From the NCBI GenBank assembly GCA_903829815.1, contig CAIKRR010000022.1:1-64000 (forward strand): DNA of 64,000 bases, in the 5' to 3' direction. Of this stretch, positions 30,127-40,649 are shown piece after piece. Under the pieces are notes generated by a model. The model ran no database searches. It had not been told where the DNA came from and was given only the letters and a program-made list of their open reading frames with translations. The stretch is from an uncultured Pseudomonadota bacterium. Its GTDB lineage: Bacteria > Pseudomonadota > Gammaproteobacteria > Burkholderiales > SG8-39. The position numbers and the translations under genes were made by a program. How positions within the stretch are numbered: position 1 is the stretch's first letter; each line of letters starts with the position of its first letter.

Positions 30127-30603
30127 ATGACCCCCCTGACCATACACCTGAACGATGAGGCTGCGACGCTCGACCTGGGTGCACGACTCGCCGCGTCCTT
30201 GAAGCCAGGACTCTATATCGCCCTGCGCGGGGATCTCGGCACCGGCAAGACCACGCTGGTGCGCGGGCTGCTGCGGGCGCTGGGCCATCACGGGGCGGTG
30301 AAGAGTCCCAGCTACAGCCTGGTCGAGCCCTATGCCCTGCCGGGGTTTGAATTCAATCACTTCGACCTCTACCGCTTTCGCGACGACTCGGAATGGCATG
30401 ACAGCGGATTTGGTGACTACTTCGGACCCGACAGCGTCTGCGCCGTCGAATGGCCCGAGAAAGCGTCGGCATTACTGCCCGATGCCGACATCGATATTGC
30501 TCTGACCGTAGAGGCCGACGGACGTGGGGCCCGGATAGTGGCGAACACGGCAGCGGGCCAGCGGTGCATCACACAATGGGGGACAGGCGGTGATGCGCGC
30601 TGA
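30127..30603 (+). CDS. tsaE: tRNA threonylcarbamoyladenosine biosynthesis protein TsaE
   Basis: A 158-residue P-loop ATPase that works with TsaB and TsaD to form t6A37 in ANN-decoding tRNAs. Walker A is LRGDLGTGKTTLVRGLL; SPSYSLVEPY, FNHFDLYRF and AVEWPEKA are family hallmarks. It overlaps the amidase gene amiC by about 14 bases, the classical tsaE-amiB/C arrangement that continues to mutL and miaA nearby. Confidence 0.95.
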   Translation: MTPLTIHLNDEAATLDLGARLAASLKPGLYIALRGDLGTGKTTLVRGLLRALGHHGAVKSPSYSLVEPYALPGFEFNHFDLYRFRDDSEWHDSGFGDYFGPDSVCAVEWPEKASALLPDADIDIALTVEADGRGARIVANTAAGQRCITQWGTGGDAR

Positions 30604-32206
30604 AGCCTTGCGACAGAAGGGGATGGTGGCTGTCAGCGCACTCGCCCTGGTGAGCCTGATGCTCACCGCTTGCGCCATGGCAGCTGATGCGGCGGGGCAG
30701 CGGCTCGAAATCATCAAGGCCGTTCGTACCTGGCCCTCGGCCGACTACAGTCGCATCACCATCGAATCGGCAAATCCGCTCGAATTTCAAGTCTCGCTCA
30801 TCAGCGACCCGAACCGGGTTGTTCTCGACATGGCCAACGTCGATGTCGACTCGTTGCGCACCGTCTTCGCGAGCCGGTCCTTTGATCAGGATCCGCATAT
30901 CAAGTCGGTGCGCGTCGGACGCTACAAGACCGACATCGCCCGTCTGGTGCTCGATCTGCGCGAGCAATCGCGGCCCACCACGTTTGCACTCAAGCCTGTG
31001 GGGCAGTACCAGAATCGGCTGGTACTCGATGTCTATCCGGTGAGCAATACGGTGGCGATGCCAACGACAGCAGCGCCCGATCTGCTGGAGGAACTCATTC
31101 GGCGCCACCAGCCACGCAGCAGCACGGCCGCCAGCGCTGATGTTCAGCCGGAACCAGCGCCTCCACAGTCGGCGGTATCGGCGACGTCGCCAGCCGCTTC
31201 ACCCACCCTGGCGGCCGCGATGCCACTCGCCCCCCTTTCCAAAGACTCAGGCGGTGCGCCCGCCGCGGTGGGGGCGAGCACCAGCGCAGGTGGCCTGCCA
31301 GGCAATGCGATGAACATCGCGACAGCTGCCCTGCCGGTGCCATCAAAGCCTGCTCAGCCGCAATCGGCTGCCTCAGCACCGGCGCAGTCGCTGCCCGCCG
31401 CCGGCTCGGCGGGCACACTGCCCCCCGCCAGCAGCATGCTTGCAATGAGCCGGCGGGAAACGCAAACCCCTGCGCCCAAGGGCTGGTTGCCTCGCACAGT
31501 CGTGATCGTCGTCGATGCCGGTCACGGTGGCGAAGACCCCGGCGCTCACGGTCGCAGGGGCACGATCGAAAAGGACGTCACCCTCGCGATCGCCAAGAAG
31601 CTCAAAGAGGCGATCGACCAGCAACCGATGATGCGTGCGGTTCTCACACGCGACAGCGACTTCTTCATTCCACTGCGCGAGCGAGTCGAAAAGGCACGCA
31701 GCGCCCAGGCCGACCTGTTCGTGTCGGTACACGCCGACGCCTTTGTCAAACCCGACGCACGCGGATCCTCGGTCTTTGCACTGTCGGAACGCGGCGCCAC
31801 CAGCGTATCTGCACGCTGGCTTGCCCGCCAGGAGAACAACGCCGATCTGATCGGTGGGGTCAGCATCGATACGCGTGATCCGCATCTGGCACAGACGCTG
31901 CTCGACCTTTCGATGACTGCAACCATCTCCGACAGCAAACGTCTGGCCGGTCTCGTCCTCTCGGAACTGGGCAGCATCAACCGATTGCACAAGAACTACG
32001 TCGAGCAGGCGGGCTTTGCGGTGTTGAAATCCCCCGACGTGCCGTCCATCCTGGTGGAGACGGCCTTCATCTCCAACCCTGCCGAAGAGCAGCGACTCGG
32101 TGACCATGCCTACCAGCTGCGCCTGGCAGCGGCCATCCTGTCAGGCATCAAGCGCTACTTCGCGCGCAACCCGCCACTGGCGCGTCAGTCGATCGCATCG
32201 AACTGA
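30590..32206 (+). CDS. amiC: N-acetylmuramoyl-L-alanine amidase with AMIN domain (AmiC type)
   Basis: A 538-residue periplasmic amidase that splits septal peptidoglycan. After a signal region (VSALALVSLMLTACAMAA) comes an AMIN domain (about 38-150, with PLEFQVSLISDPNRVVLDMAN). Next is a long Ala/Pro/Ser-rich linker of about 130 residues, then an Amidase_3 zinc domain with VVDAGHGGEDPGAHG, SVHADAF and VETAFISNPAEE carrying the His/Glu ligands. A cysteine in the signal region (LTACAM) could allow lipid attachment. The start is GTG 30590 or ATG 30593, inside tsaE. The linker is long for the family. Confidence 0.94.
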   Translation: MMRAEALRQKGMVAVSALALVSLMLTACAMAADAAGQRLEIIKAVRTWPSADYSRITIESANPLEFQVSLISDPNRVVLDMANVDVDSLRTVFASRSFDQDPHIKSVRVGRYKTDIARLVLDLREQSRPTTFALKPVGQYQNRLVLDVYPVSNTVAMPTTAAPDLLEELIRRHQPRSSTAASADVQPEPAPPQSAVSATSPAASPTLAAAMPLAPLSKDSGGAPAAVGASTSAGGLPGNAMNIATAALPVPSKPAQPQSAASAPAQSLPAAGSAGTLPPASSMLAMSRRETQTPAPKGWLPRTVVIVVDAGHGGEDPGAHGRRGTIEKDVTLAIAKKLKEAIDQQPMMRAVLTRDSDFFIPLRERVEKARSAQADLFVSVHADAFVKPDARGSSVFALSERGATSVSARWLARQENNADLIGGVSIDTRDPHLAQTLLDLSMTATISDSKRLAGLVLSELGSINRLHKNYVEQAGFAVLKSPDVPSILVETAFISNPAEEQRLGDHAYQLRLAAAILSGIKRYFARNPPLARQSIASN

Positions 32207-32218
32207 ACGCCGCGGGAT

Positions 32219-32857
32219 CTAGTCGCCGCGCAGACGGCGCCTGGCTACGCCATAGATCAAGGGGGCGAAAGACAAGGCAATGACCCCGAGGATGAGCAGC
32301 GAGAAGTGTTTTTTCACCGCTGGCACATTGCCGAAGTAATAACCCGCGTAGACCAGAGATCCAACCCACAGGAGCGATGCGAGCACCGAGAAGGTAATGT
32401 AGCGGGGATAGTTCATGCGCCCGACGCCGGCAACGAAGGGCGCAAAGGTGCGCGCAAACGGCATGAAACGCGCAAGAATCACGGCTTTGCCGCCGTGCCG
32501 CGCGTAAAAAAGCTGCGTGCGCTCCAAGGCTGCCTGGTTCAACAGACGCCCACCTTCGCGCAGTACCCGCGGCCCGATGAACCGACCGACTGAATAATTC
32601 ACGTTGTCGCCAAAGAATGCGGCACAGATGATGACAGCGGCCAGTGCATGCACGTTCATGTCGCTGGCGGCCCAGACCCCCCCCGCCACGAAGAGCAGCG
32701 AATCACCCGGCAGAAAGGGGGCAACGACCAGCCCGGTCTCGCAGAAAACGATCAGGAAGATGATCGCGTAGACCCAGGTGCCATAAGCCCTGGCCAGTTC
32801 GCCCAGGTGCGCATCCAGGTGAACGACGAAATCGAACAGCGAGGCAAGGATGTCCAT
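32219..32857 (-). CDS. DedA-family inner-membrane protein
   Basis: A 212-residue polytopic membrane protein of the DedA/SNARE-associated family, implicated in lipid carrier recycling and membrane homeostasis. The family blocks FCETGLVVAPFLPGDSLLF, FFGDNVNYSVGRFIG and ARFMPFARTFAPFVAGVGRM, with the conserved ARF-P-R-T, are clear. I chose ATG 32857; four extra upstream codons are possible. It converges with amiC and diverges from mutL. Confidence 0.93.
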   Translation of the reverse strand: MDILASLFDFVVHLDAHLGELARAYGTWVYAIIFLIVFCETGLVVAPFLPGDSLLFVAGGVWAASDMNVHALAAVIICAAFFGDNVNYSVGRFIGPRVLREGGRLLNQAALERTQLFYARHGGKAVILARFMPFARTFAPFVAGVGRMNYPRYITFSVLASLLWVGSLVYAGYYFGNVPAVKKHFSLLILGVIALSFAPLIYGVARRRLRGD

Positions 32858-32917
32858 GCGCGCGATCATACGTGATCGGCGTAACCCGACCGTGGCCTCG
32901 TCTGCCTATAATCGGCA

Positions 32918-34783
32918 ATGACAAAGATCCGACTTCTCGACGACCGCCTGATCAGCCAGATCGCCGCTGGCGAGGTCGTGGAGCGTCCCGCTTCGGTACT
33001 CAAGGAACTGCTCGAGAACAGCATCGATGCAGCCCCTCAGGCCATCAGCGTCACCTTGGCTGAGGGCGGTGTGAAGCTCGTGCGGGTCACCGATGATGGC
33101 GGCGGCATCGACCAACACGACTTGCCGCTCGCCCTGGCACGGCATGCGACCAGCAAGATCGGATCGCTGGCCGACCTCGAGAGAGTCCTCACCATGGGGT
33201 TCAGAGGCGAGGCACTGGCCAGCATCGCCTCGGTGGCCCGGGTCACCGTATCAGCCCATGCCCGCGAGGCAAACCGCGCCTGGCGGATACGCGCCGAAGG
33301 CGGCCCACCCGCCTCGGTCGAACCTGTCGCGCACCCACCGGGCACCACCGTGGAGGTTGCCGACCTGTACTTCAACACGCCGGCGCGGCGAAAGTTTCTG
33401 CGTGCCGAGGCCACCGAATACGCACACTGCCTGGAGGTCTTCCAGCGGATCGCGCTCGCACGTCCCGACATCGCGTTCTCGCTCAAGCACAACGAGCGTA
33501 TCACCGCCCACTACCCGCGCGCCGACGCCGCCGCCCGGGCCGGCCATGTGCTGGGCGAGAGCTTCGTGAGTTCGGCGCGGGCGGTGGATGTCGCCGCCGA
33601 CACGCTCAGGCTCCATGGGCTGGCCGGCTCCCCGACCGAGGCACGCAGCTCGCGTGCGGGGCAGTTCTTCTACCTGAACGGCCGCTTCGTGCGTGACAAG
33701 GTCATCGCGCACGCGATCAGACAGGCCTATGCCGATGTGTTGCACGGCGATCGCCAGCCGGCATTCGTGCTGCGACTGGATATGGACCCGGCCGCAGTCG
33801 ACGTCAACGTGCACCCTGCCAAGACGGAAGTGCGCTTTCGCGATTCACGTGCGGTGCATCAGTTCGTCTTCCATGTCCTGTCACGCGTCCTGGCCGCGCG
33901 TGCCGGCGAGGCGACGCCGGCCAATGCACACCTGGTGGCGCCAAGCGCCAGAACCGAGACCCAACAGGCAGGGATTGTTGCCGGCCAAACGTGGCCCGCT
34001 CGGGATGCCCCCGCTCAGACGAGCCTGCACAACATGCCCTGGCGACCCCACCAGCAGAACCTGGGCATGGAACAGACCCCCTCTGACTATCTGTCGATGC
34101 TCGCACGCGCACAACCCGCCGCTACGTCATCGCACTCGATGACTACACCGGCAGTGCCGACGGCACCAGCCCTGCCCTTGCCGGCGGCAGGCGCAGGCAG
34201 CCTGCCACTGGGCTATGCCCTGGCCCAGCTCCATGGCATCTACATACTGGCCCAGAACGCCGCCGGCCTCATCTTGATCGACATGCACGCCGCGCATGAA
34301 CGCATCGTCTACGAGCGCTTGAAACAGTCGCTCGAGTCACGCAACATCACCCGGCAGCGTCTGCTGATTCCGGTGGTCTTCACGGCCGAGCCGATCGATC
34401 TGGCCACGCTGGAAGAACATGCCGATGGTCTGGCAACACTGGGATTTCAGATGAGCGCCGCCGGTCCGCAGAGCATTGCGGTACGCGAAGTGCCAGCACT
34501 CATTGCCGATGGCGACCTGCCGGCACTTGCGCGCGCGGTGCTGGCCGATGTGCGCGAAGTGGGCGCGACTCAGGTGCTCGCCGAACGTCAGCATGAACTG
34601 CTCTCGAGCATGGCCTGCCACGGTGCGGTGCGTGCCAACCGGCAACTCACCCTGTCGGAGATGAATGCCTTGCTGCGCGACATGGAGGAAACAGAACGCG
34701 CCGGCCAATGCAATCATGGACGCCCTACCTGGTACCAGCTCACGCTCACAGATCTCGACCGCCTGTTCCTGCGCGGCCGCTGA
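32918..34783 (+). CDS. mutL: DNA mismatch repair protein MutL
   Basis: A 621-residue GHKL ATPase and mismatch-repair coordinator. The N-terminus has ISQIAAGEVVERPASVLKE, ENSIDA, DDGGGI and MGFRGEALASIASVA. The C-terminal endonuclease motif D-x-H-A-x2-E-x4-E is present as DMHAAHERIVYE, with Met in place of the usual Gln, so this MutL probably nicks DNA itself, unlike that of E. coli. A flexible linker rich in Ala, Pro and Thr joins the halves. It is followed 3 bases later by miaA. Confidence 0.97.
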   Translation: MTKIRLLDDRLISQIAAGEVVERPASVLKELLENSIDAAPQAISVTLAEGGVKLVRVTDDGGGIDQHDLPLALARHATSKIGSLADLERVLTMGFRGEALASIASVARVTVSAHAREANRAWRIRAEGGPPASVEPVAHPPGTTVEVADLYFNTPARRKFLRAEATEYAHCLEVFQRIALARPDIAFSLKHNERITAHYPRADAAARAGHVLGESFVSSARAVDVAADTLRLHGLAGSPTEARSSRAGQFFYLNGRFVRDKVIAHAIRQAYADVLHGDRQPAFVLRLDMDPAAVDVNVHPAKTEVRFRDSRAVHQFVFHVLSRVLAARAGEATPANAHLVAPSARTETQQAGIVAGQTWPARDAPAQTSLHNMPWRPHQQNLGMEQTPSDYLSMLARAQPAATSSHSMTTPAVPTAPALPLPAAGAGSLPLGYALAQLHGIYILAQNAAGLILIDMHAAHERIVYERLKQSLESRNITRQRLLIPVVFTAEPIDLATLEEHADGLATLGFQMSAAGPQSIAVREVPALIADGDLPALARAVLADVREVGATQVLAERQHELLSSMACHGAVRANRQLTLSEMNALLRDMEETERAGQCNHGRPTWYQLTLTDLDRLFLRGR

Positions 34784-34786
34784 GCA

Positions 34787-35743
34787 ATGCCACACGCCCG
34801 TCTGGTGATTGCGCTGATGGGGCCCACCGCCAGCGGCAAGTCAAACTGCGCACTGGCGCTGGCCCGGCATCTGCCGATCGAAATCATCAGTGTCGACTCG
34901 GCTCAGGTCTACCGCGGCATGGATATCGGCACGGCCAAACCCAGCCCCGACGAGCAAAGGGCAGTAACCCATCATCTGATCGACTGCGTCGAACCGACCG
35001 AGGCCTACTCGGCAGCACGCTTTGTGCTCGACGCCGACAAGGCGATCGATGCGATCTGCGCGCGCGGGCATGTCCCGGTTCTGGCCGGTGGAACCATGCT
35101 TTACTTCAAGGCACTGAGAGAAGGACTCTCGTCGCTGCCTGCGGCCGACCCTGCAGTGCGGGCCGAACTCGAGTCGGAGGCGCGGCACATCGGCTGGCCT
35201 GCCCTGCACGCACGACTGCAATCCATCGACCCGACTACCGCGGCGCGCCTCGATCCCAACGATGCCCAGCGCATTCAGCGTGCACTGGAGATTTGCTTGC
35301 TCAGTGGCGAACCGATGTCACAGCTCATTGCACGCACCCGGCCGGTGGCCCCGCGACGGGATCACTGGCTGCAGATGGCTCTGGTGCCTTCGGATCGAGC
35401 GGCACTGCATGCGCGGATCGCTGCACGGTTCGACAGGATGCTGGCGCACGGATTGGTGGCAGAGCTCGCGGCGCTGCGCGAACGCCACGTGCTGAACGCC
35501 GATCTGCCGGCCATGCGCAGCGTGGGTTATCGCCAGGCCTGGCTCCACCTCGAAGGCGCGATCGACCGGGCGGAGCTGCGCGAGCGAGGCATCCATGCCA
35601 CGCGACAACTGGCCAAGCGCCAGCTCACCTGGCTGCGCTCCACGACCGAGACCACAGACTTCGATTGTCTGTCAAAGACGCTCGAGGTCCAAGTGGTGGA
35701 CAAGGTCCTGCGGCACATCGACTTCGTCGGGAGCACTGGCTGA
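34787..35743 (+). CDS. miaA: tRNA dimethylallyltransferase MiaA
   Basis: A 318-residue enzyme adding an isopentenyl group to A37 of UNN-decoding tRNAs. The P-loop [15 protein letters not shown], the motif [33 protein letters not shown] and VGYRQAW are all conserved. The spacing from mutL is 3 bases, so cotranscription is very likely; mutL-miaA order is widely conserved. Confidence 0.97.
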   Translation: MPHARLVIALMGPTASGKSNCALALARHLPIEIISVDSAQVYRGMDIGTAKPSPDEQRAVTHHLIDCVEPTEAYSAARFVLDADKAIDAICARGHVPVLAGGTMLYFKALREGLSSLPAADPAVRAELESEARHIGWPALHARLQSIDPTTAARLDPNDAQRIQRALEICLLSGEPMSQLIARTRPVAPRRDHWLQMALVPSDRAALHARIAARFDRMLAHGLVAELAALRERHVLNADLPAMRSVGYRQAWLHLEGAIDRAELRERGIHATRQLAKRQLTWLRSTTETTDFDCLSKTLEVQVVDKVLRHIDFVGSTG

Positions 35744-35863
35744 TCGAGCGCCCGATCAGGCGCCTGCGCATGCACTGCCCGATGAAGGGTGTCGTCCAGT
35801 CGATGTGGTGTACTGTCTTGACGACGGCCGGACGCCGCTCGACATCGCTCGGAGGACCCCGCA

Positions 35864-36493
35864 ATGCCAAACCCGATCCGCATCACCGCTCGCATACTGG
35901 GCCTCGCGCTCAGCGCCGCCCTCATCGCTGCCCCGACGGCGCGGGCCGCTGGCGAATCAACATCGGCTGCGGCACCCACACAGCGCGCAAACCGCGTCGT
36001 ACCGGCGGCGCAGTGCCCTGCCTTGCTCGACTACCGGTTCCCGGACCTGATCGCAGGGACGCCACAGTCGCTATGCGCCTATGCCGGTAAAGTGGTACTC
36101 GTCGTCAACACGGCAAGTCACTGCAGTTACACACCCCAGTACCAGAGCCTCGAGGCGCTTTATCGTCGCTACCGCGACCGAGGACTGGTCATTGTCGGCT
36201 TCCCGTCCAATGACTTTGGCGCCCAGGAGCCTGGCAGCAACAAGGAGATCGCCGAATTCTGCGAAGTGAACTACGGGGTGAGCTTTCCCATGCTCGACAA
36301 GACCGTCGTGTCCGGACCGAAGGCCAATCCGTTTCACGCAAGCCTTGCACGCAAGACGGGCTCGGCACCCGCCTGGAACTTCCACAAGTACCTGATCGAC
36401 CGGCGAGGTGAAGCGGTTGGCAGCTACGCGAGTGCCGTAGAGCCGACCGACTCGCGACTGCGCCAGGACATCGAACGTCTGCTCGCGAACTGA
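35864..36493 (+). CDS. Exported glutathione peroxidase
   Basis: A 209-residue thiol peroxidase with an N-terminal signal peptide (cleavage near TARA-AG). The catalytic tetrad is intact: C87 in NTASHCSYT, Q121 in FGAQEPG, W171 and N172 in WNFHKYL. The usual FPCNQFG is FPSNDFG here. A possible resolving cysteine, C133 in AEFCEVNYG, suggests a thioredoxin-like two-cysteine mechanism rather than true glutathione use. The signal peptide places it in the periplasm, less common for this family. It has its own 120-base leader and converges with ggt. Confidence 0.92.
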   Translation: MPNPIRITARILGLALSAALIAAPTARAAGESTSAAAPTQRANRVVPAAQCPALLDYRFPDLIAGTPQSLCAYAGKVVLVVNTASHCSYTPQYQSLEALYRRYRDRGLVIVGFPSNDFGAQEPGSNKEIAEFCEVNYGVSFPMLDKTVVSGPKANPFHASLARKTGSAPAWNFHKYLIDRRGEAVGSYASAVEPTDSRLRQDIERLLAN

Positions 36494-36513
36494 AGCGCTC
36501 CGACGACACCCCG

Positions 36514-38334
36514 TCAGCGACCGATGGCCTGACCCTCGCGACGCGGATCGGCCACTCCCAACCACACCGCACCCTGCCGCTCGATCACATGCAATCCACT
36601 GGTGAGATCGAGCGTGCGCACTTCATGCCCCAGCAGTCGCAGCGGTTCGATCAGTGACTCGGCCGTCGACCCTCGCTCTATCTCGGTAGCACCATTGCGA
36701 CTCCCCGCATGAGGGGCGGCAACCGCAGCCACGAGCGGAACCTGCTGCAGATAGCGTAGCGCCAGCACCTGGGCCACGTAATTGGCGATCCACGACCCCC
36801 CAGGTGAGCCCACGATCATCTCCAGTCGTCCCCGCGCGTCGAACACCATGGTCGGCGTCATGGTGCTGCGCGGCCGCTTGCCCGGCTCAACGCGGTTGGC
36901 CACCCGAGCGCCATCGCGTACGGGTTGAAACGAGAAGTCGGTCAACTGGTTGTTGAGCAGGAAACCCTCGACCATCGTACGACTGCCAAAGGCACTCTCG
37001 ATCGAACTGCTCATCGCCACCGCATTGCCGGTACGGTCGACAATGGAAAAGTGTGTCGTCGATGGCAACTCGAACTGCGTGCCGCTTGACCAGGCAGGCC
37101 CCGTGCCAACCTCACCGGCCAGTGCAACCTTCATTGAACGCCGGGCATCGATGAGCGCACGTCGGCCCTCAAGATACAGCGGGTCGAGCAGGGCGCGCAC
37201 CGGCACCTGAACAAAGGCCGGGTCGGCCAGGTAGCGATCACGGTCGGCAAAGGCCAGGCGCCCGGCCTCGGCAAAGAGATGCACCGACATCAGTTGCCCC
37301 GGCGGCAGCGAGGCAAACGGCAGATGCTCCAGCATGTCGAGCATCTGCAACAGTGTGACCCCCCCCGAACTCGGTGGCGGCAGCGTACAGACCCGATGCC
37401 CGACAAAGGCACGACACAAGGGCTCGCGCTCGATCACACGATAGCCGGCGAGATCGGTGAGCGACAGGCTACCCGGGGCCTTGGGGTGAGAACCGACCGT
37501 GCGCACGATGGCTTGCGCCAGTTCGCCCTCATAGAAGGCACGACTGCCCTCACGGGCAATCCGATGCAGCACAGCGGCGAGCGCCGGATTGCGAACGATC
37601 TCGCCCACGGCCAGAGCATGGCCATCAGCGTGATAGTAGAGCGCGCGCGCCAGCGGATCAGCGCGCAGGAATCGATCAGACTCAAGCAACAGGTGGAGCC
37701 GTCGGCTGACCGCAAAGCCTGCTCGCGCAAGCTGCTCCGCCGGGGCAACAAGACGCGACCAGGCCAGACGGCCATGGCGCCGATGCACCGCCTCGAGCAG
37801 GCGTACGACACCGGGCACACCCACCGAACGACCACCGACAAGCGCATCGACAAACCGCATGGGTTGACCGGTGGCATCCAGAAACAGGCGCTCATCCGCA
37901 CCGGCCGGTGCAGTCTCACGCCCGTCGTAGACGCGCAAGCGTCGCGATCGGCCATCCAGATGCATGATGAACGCGCCGCCACCGATGCCCGATGACTGCG
38001 GCTCGACCACGTTGAGGACGAGCTGCGTGGTGATGGCCGCATCGATCGCGCTGCCCCCCGCATCCAGAATGGCCGCGCCGGCAGCGGCAGCCAGCGGATT
38101 GGCAGCAACCACCAGTTGTTCGCGGGCGCTGACCGGCGGCTTGTCGGTCCAGCCCGAGGCAGCCTCCGGCACCGGCTGAGCGCGCGAGGCACCGATGCCC
38201 CCGAACAGCACCTGCAAAAGCAGAACGGCGCACCCCTTGCGGAGCGCGCCGTCGGGAAATCCGGTGCCACCTGCCTGCCGGCGTGACACCTTCAGAGCCG
38301 GGCAACCCGCGCTGCGGCGGGCCACCCTTTCCAT
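36514..38334 (-). CDS. ggt: Gamma-glutamyltransferase
   Basis: A 606-residue periplasmic Ntn-hydrolase that removes gamma-glutamyl groups from glutathione and related compounds. The proenzyme self-cleaves before Thr426 in STTHFSIVD, giving the small subunit; GSPGGSWIANYVAQVL and IGGGAFIMHL are further family marks. A hydrophobic signal segment (CAVLLLQVLFGG) follows a long basic N-terminus of about 33 residues. The ATG overlaps the hppA stop by one base (TAATG), implying translational coupling to the proton pump. The far N-terminus may be mis-started, but no better start codon is seen. Confidence 0.95.
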   Translation of the reverse strand: MERVARRSAGCPALKVSRRQAGGTGFPDGALRKGCAVLLLQVLFGGIGASRAQPVPEAASGWTDKPPVSAREQLVVAANPLAAAAGAAILDAGGSAIDAAITTQLVLNVVEPQSSGIGGGAFIMHLDGRSRRLRVYDGRETAPAGADERLFLDATGQPMRFVDALVGGRSVGVPGVVRLLEAVHRRHGRLAWSRLVAPAEQLARAGFAVSRRLHLLLESDRFLRADPLARALYYHADGHALAVGEIVRNPALAAVLHRIAREGSRAFYEGELAQAIVRTVGSHPKAPGSLSLTDLAGYRVIEREPLCRAFVGHRVCTLPPPSSGGVTLLQMLDMLEHLPFASLPPGQLMSVHLFAEAGRLAFADRDRYLADPAFVQVPVRALLDPLYLEGRRALIDARRSMKVALAGEVGTGPAWSSGTQFELPSTTHFSIVDRTGNAVAMSSSIESAFGSRTMVEGFLLNNQLTDFSFQPVRDGARVANRVEPGKRPRSTMTPTMVFDARGRLEMIVGSPGGSWIANYVAQVLALRYLQQVPLVAAVAAPHAGSRNGATEIERGSTAESLIEPLRLLGHEVRTLDLTSGLHVIERQGAVWLGVADPRREGQAIGR

Positions 38335-40592
38335 TACTTGGCGACCGCTGGCGCCGCAGGTGTGGCGCTATCGGCTGCCGGCATGGCGCCAGGTGCGGCA
38401 GCAGGGGCAACCGCTTCGGCCGGTACAGCATCGGCCGCGGGAGCCGTGGCTTGGGCCGGTACGGCAACGGCAGCAGCGGGTGCCGCGGCCGCATGGGCTG
38501 CGCTCGCGCGATCACCGCTGGTGGGCAGCAAGGGCACGATCAGCAAGGCCACGATATTGATGATCTTGATCAAGGGGTTGACCGCAGGACCGGCCGTGTC
38601 CTTGTAAGGATCACCCACCGTATCACCGGTCACCGCCGCCTTGTGCGCGTCGGAACCCTTGCCACCGTGATGACCGTCTTCGATGTACTTCTTCGCGTTG
38701 TCCCAGGCACCACCACCGGTGGTCATCGAGATCGCGACAAAGAGGCCAGTGACGATCGAGCCCATCAGCAGACCGCCCAGTGCCTGTGCGCCAAGTGTGA
38801 AACCCACGAGGATAGGCACCAGTACGGGGAGCAGCGACGGGAGGATCATTTCCTTGATCGCCGAACGCGTCAGCATGTCCACGGCACGCGAGTAGTCGGG
38901 CTTTGCAGTGCCCTCCATGATCCCCTTGATCTCGCGGAACTGGCGACGCACTTCAACCACCACCGAACCGGCAGCGCGGCCAACCGCTTCCATGGCCATC
39001 GCACCGAAGAGGTAAGGCACCAGGCCCCCGATGAACAAGCCGATGATGACACGGTGGTCAGACAGGTCGAACGAGAGGAAACGCCCTTCTGACTCAAGCG
39101 CGTGGGTGTAGTCGGCAAAGAGCACCAGCGCGGCAAGGCCGGCCGAACCGATCGCATAGCCCTTGGTCACGGCCTTGGTGGTGTTGCCCACGGCATCCAG
39201 CGGATCGGTGATTGCGCGAACGCTGTCGGGCATGTCCGCCATCTCGGCGATGCCACCGGCGTTATCGGTGATCGGGCCATAGGCGTCGAGGGCAACGATG
39301 ATGCCGGTCATCGACAACATCGCAGTGGCTGCGATCGCAATGCCGTAAAGACCTGCCAGCGAGTAGGCCAGCAGAATCGAGGCGCAAACCGCAAGCACCG
39401 GCCAGGCAGTCGATTTCATCGACACCCCGAGCCCGGCAATCATGTTGGTTGCATGCCCGGTTTCCGAGGCAGCAGCCACGTGCCGGACAGGCTTGTACTC
39501 GGTGGCCGTGTAGTACTCGGTGATGACGACCATGAGCGCGGTGAGCACCAGTCCGATCACGGCAGCACCGAACAACTGCATCACGCTGACCGTGGTGGCA
39601 GTACCACCAATATCGAACTGGGTCGTCTTGAGCACATCGGCCATCAGCCAGTCGGTGACGAAGTAGAACGACACCAGCGAGATGACACCGGCAATGATCA
39701 AGCCCTTGTAGAGGGCGTTCATGATCTTCTGACCGGGAGTCGCCTTCACGAAGGAACAACCGATGATCGAGGCAATGATCGACACACCACCGAGGACCAG
39801 CGGATAGACCACCGCCTGGTCACCGGCCTTGCCGAACAGCAGACCGCCCAGCACCATCGTTGCGATGATCGTGACGGCATAGGTTTCGAAAAGATCGGCG
39901 GCCATGCCGGCGCAGTCACCCACGTTGTCACCGACGTTATCGGCAATGACGGCCGGATTGCGCGGATCGTCTTCAGGGATGCCTGCTTCGACCTTGCCTA
40001 CCAGGTCGGCACCCACATCAGCGCCCTTGGTGAAAATGCCACCGCCCAGCCGCGCGAAGATGGAGATGAGCGAACCACCGAACGCAAAGCCCACCAGCGG
40101 CTTGATCACCTCGGAGAGTGACGCGTCGGCCGGTGCGTTGGCGCGCAGCAGCCAGTAATAGAGGATCACACCCAGCAGGCCCAGTCCGACCACCAGCATG
40201 CCGGTGATCGCGCCGCCGCGGAATGCCACGGTAAGCGCCTCGTTCAGACCCTTGCGCGCAGCCTCGGCGGTACGCACATTGGCGCGGACAGACACATTCA
40301 TGCCGATGAAGCCCGCCAGACCCGAGAGCACCGCACCAACCAGGAAACCAAAGGCCGTCATCCAGCCCAGTTGCGGCACCAGCCCCATCACGAAAAAGAG
40401 CACCGCCCCGACCAGACCGATCGTGGTGTACTGGCGATTGAGGTAGGCCTGAGCCCCCTGCTGAACGGCAAGCGCGATCTCGCGCATGCGCTCGTTGCCC
40501 GCCGGTTGCGCAAGAATCCAGCTGCGCGAAACCCAGCCATAAACGAGCGCGATCAGTGCGCAACCAAGCGCGACCCAGAGTCCGGTCGACAT
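38334..40592 (-). CDS. hppA: Membrane H+-translocating pyrophosphatase, K+-insensitive type
   Basis: A 752-residue proton pump driven by pyrophosphate hydrolysis, with about 16 membrane helices. The pyrophosphate site is seen as [39 protein letters not shown] and [17 protein letters not shown]. The lysine in [10 protein letters not shown] marks the potassium-independent class. The start ATG 40592 has AGGAG upstream. A C-terminal tail of roughly 55 residues, almost only Ala, Pro and Val, extends beyond the last helix and is unusual. ggt follows with overlapping start. Confidence 0.97.
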   Translation of the reverse strand: MSTGLWVALGCALIALVYGWVSRSWILAQPAGNERMREIALAVQQGAQAYLNRQYTTIGLVGAVLFFVMGLVPQLGWMTAFGFLVGAVLSGLAGFIGMNVSVRANVRTAEAARKGLNEALTVAFRGGAITGMLVVGLGLLGVILYYWLLRANAPADASLSEVIKPLVGFAFGGSLISIFARLGGGIFTKGADVGADLVGKVEAGIPEDDPRNPAVIADNVGDNVGDCAGMAADLFETYAVTIIATMVLGGLLFGKAGDQAVVYPLVLGGVSIIASIIGCSFVKATPGQKIMNALYKGLIIAGVISLVSFYFVTDWLMADVLKTTQFDIGGTATTVSVMQLFGAAVIGLVLTALMVVITEYYTATEYKPVRHVAAASETGHATNMIAGLGVSMKSTAWPVLAVCASILLAYSLAGLYGIAIAATAMLSMTGIIVALDAYGPITDNAGGIAEMADMPDSVRAITDPLDAVGNTTKAVTKGYAIGSAGLAALVLFADYTHALESEGRFLSFDLSDHRVIIGLFIGGLVPYLFGAMAMEAVGRAAGSVVVEVRRQFREIKGIMEGTAKPDYSRAVDMLTRSAIKEMILPSLLPVLVPILVGFTLGAQALGGLLMGSIVTGLFVAISMTTGGGAWDNAKKYIEDGHHGGKGSDAHKAAVTGDTVGDPYKDTAGPAVNPLIKIINIVALLIVPLLPTSGDRASAAHAAAAPAAAVAVPAQATAPAADAVPAEAVAPAAAPGAMPAADSATPAAPAVAK

Positions 40593-40649
40593 GTAAGCTC
40601 CTTGAGAGGTTTCTGCTTTTATGATTGAAGTGACTAGCACGCGGGGCGC

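Noticed and set aside
28298-30130. Plus-strand open frame of 610 codons across the permease and queG
   Set aside because: It lies in the wrong frame of the permease and antisense to queG, whose motifs are unambiguous.
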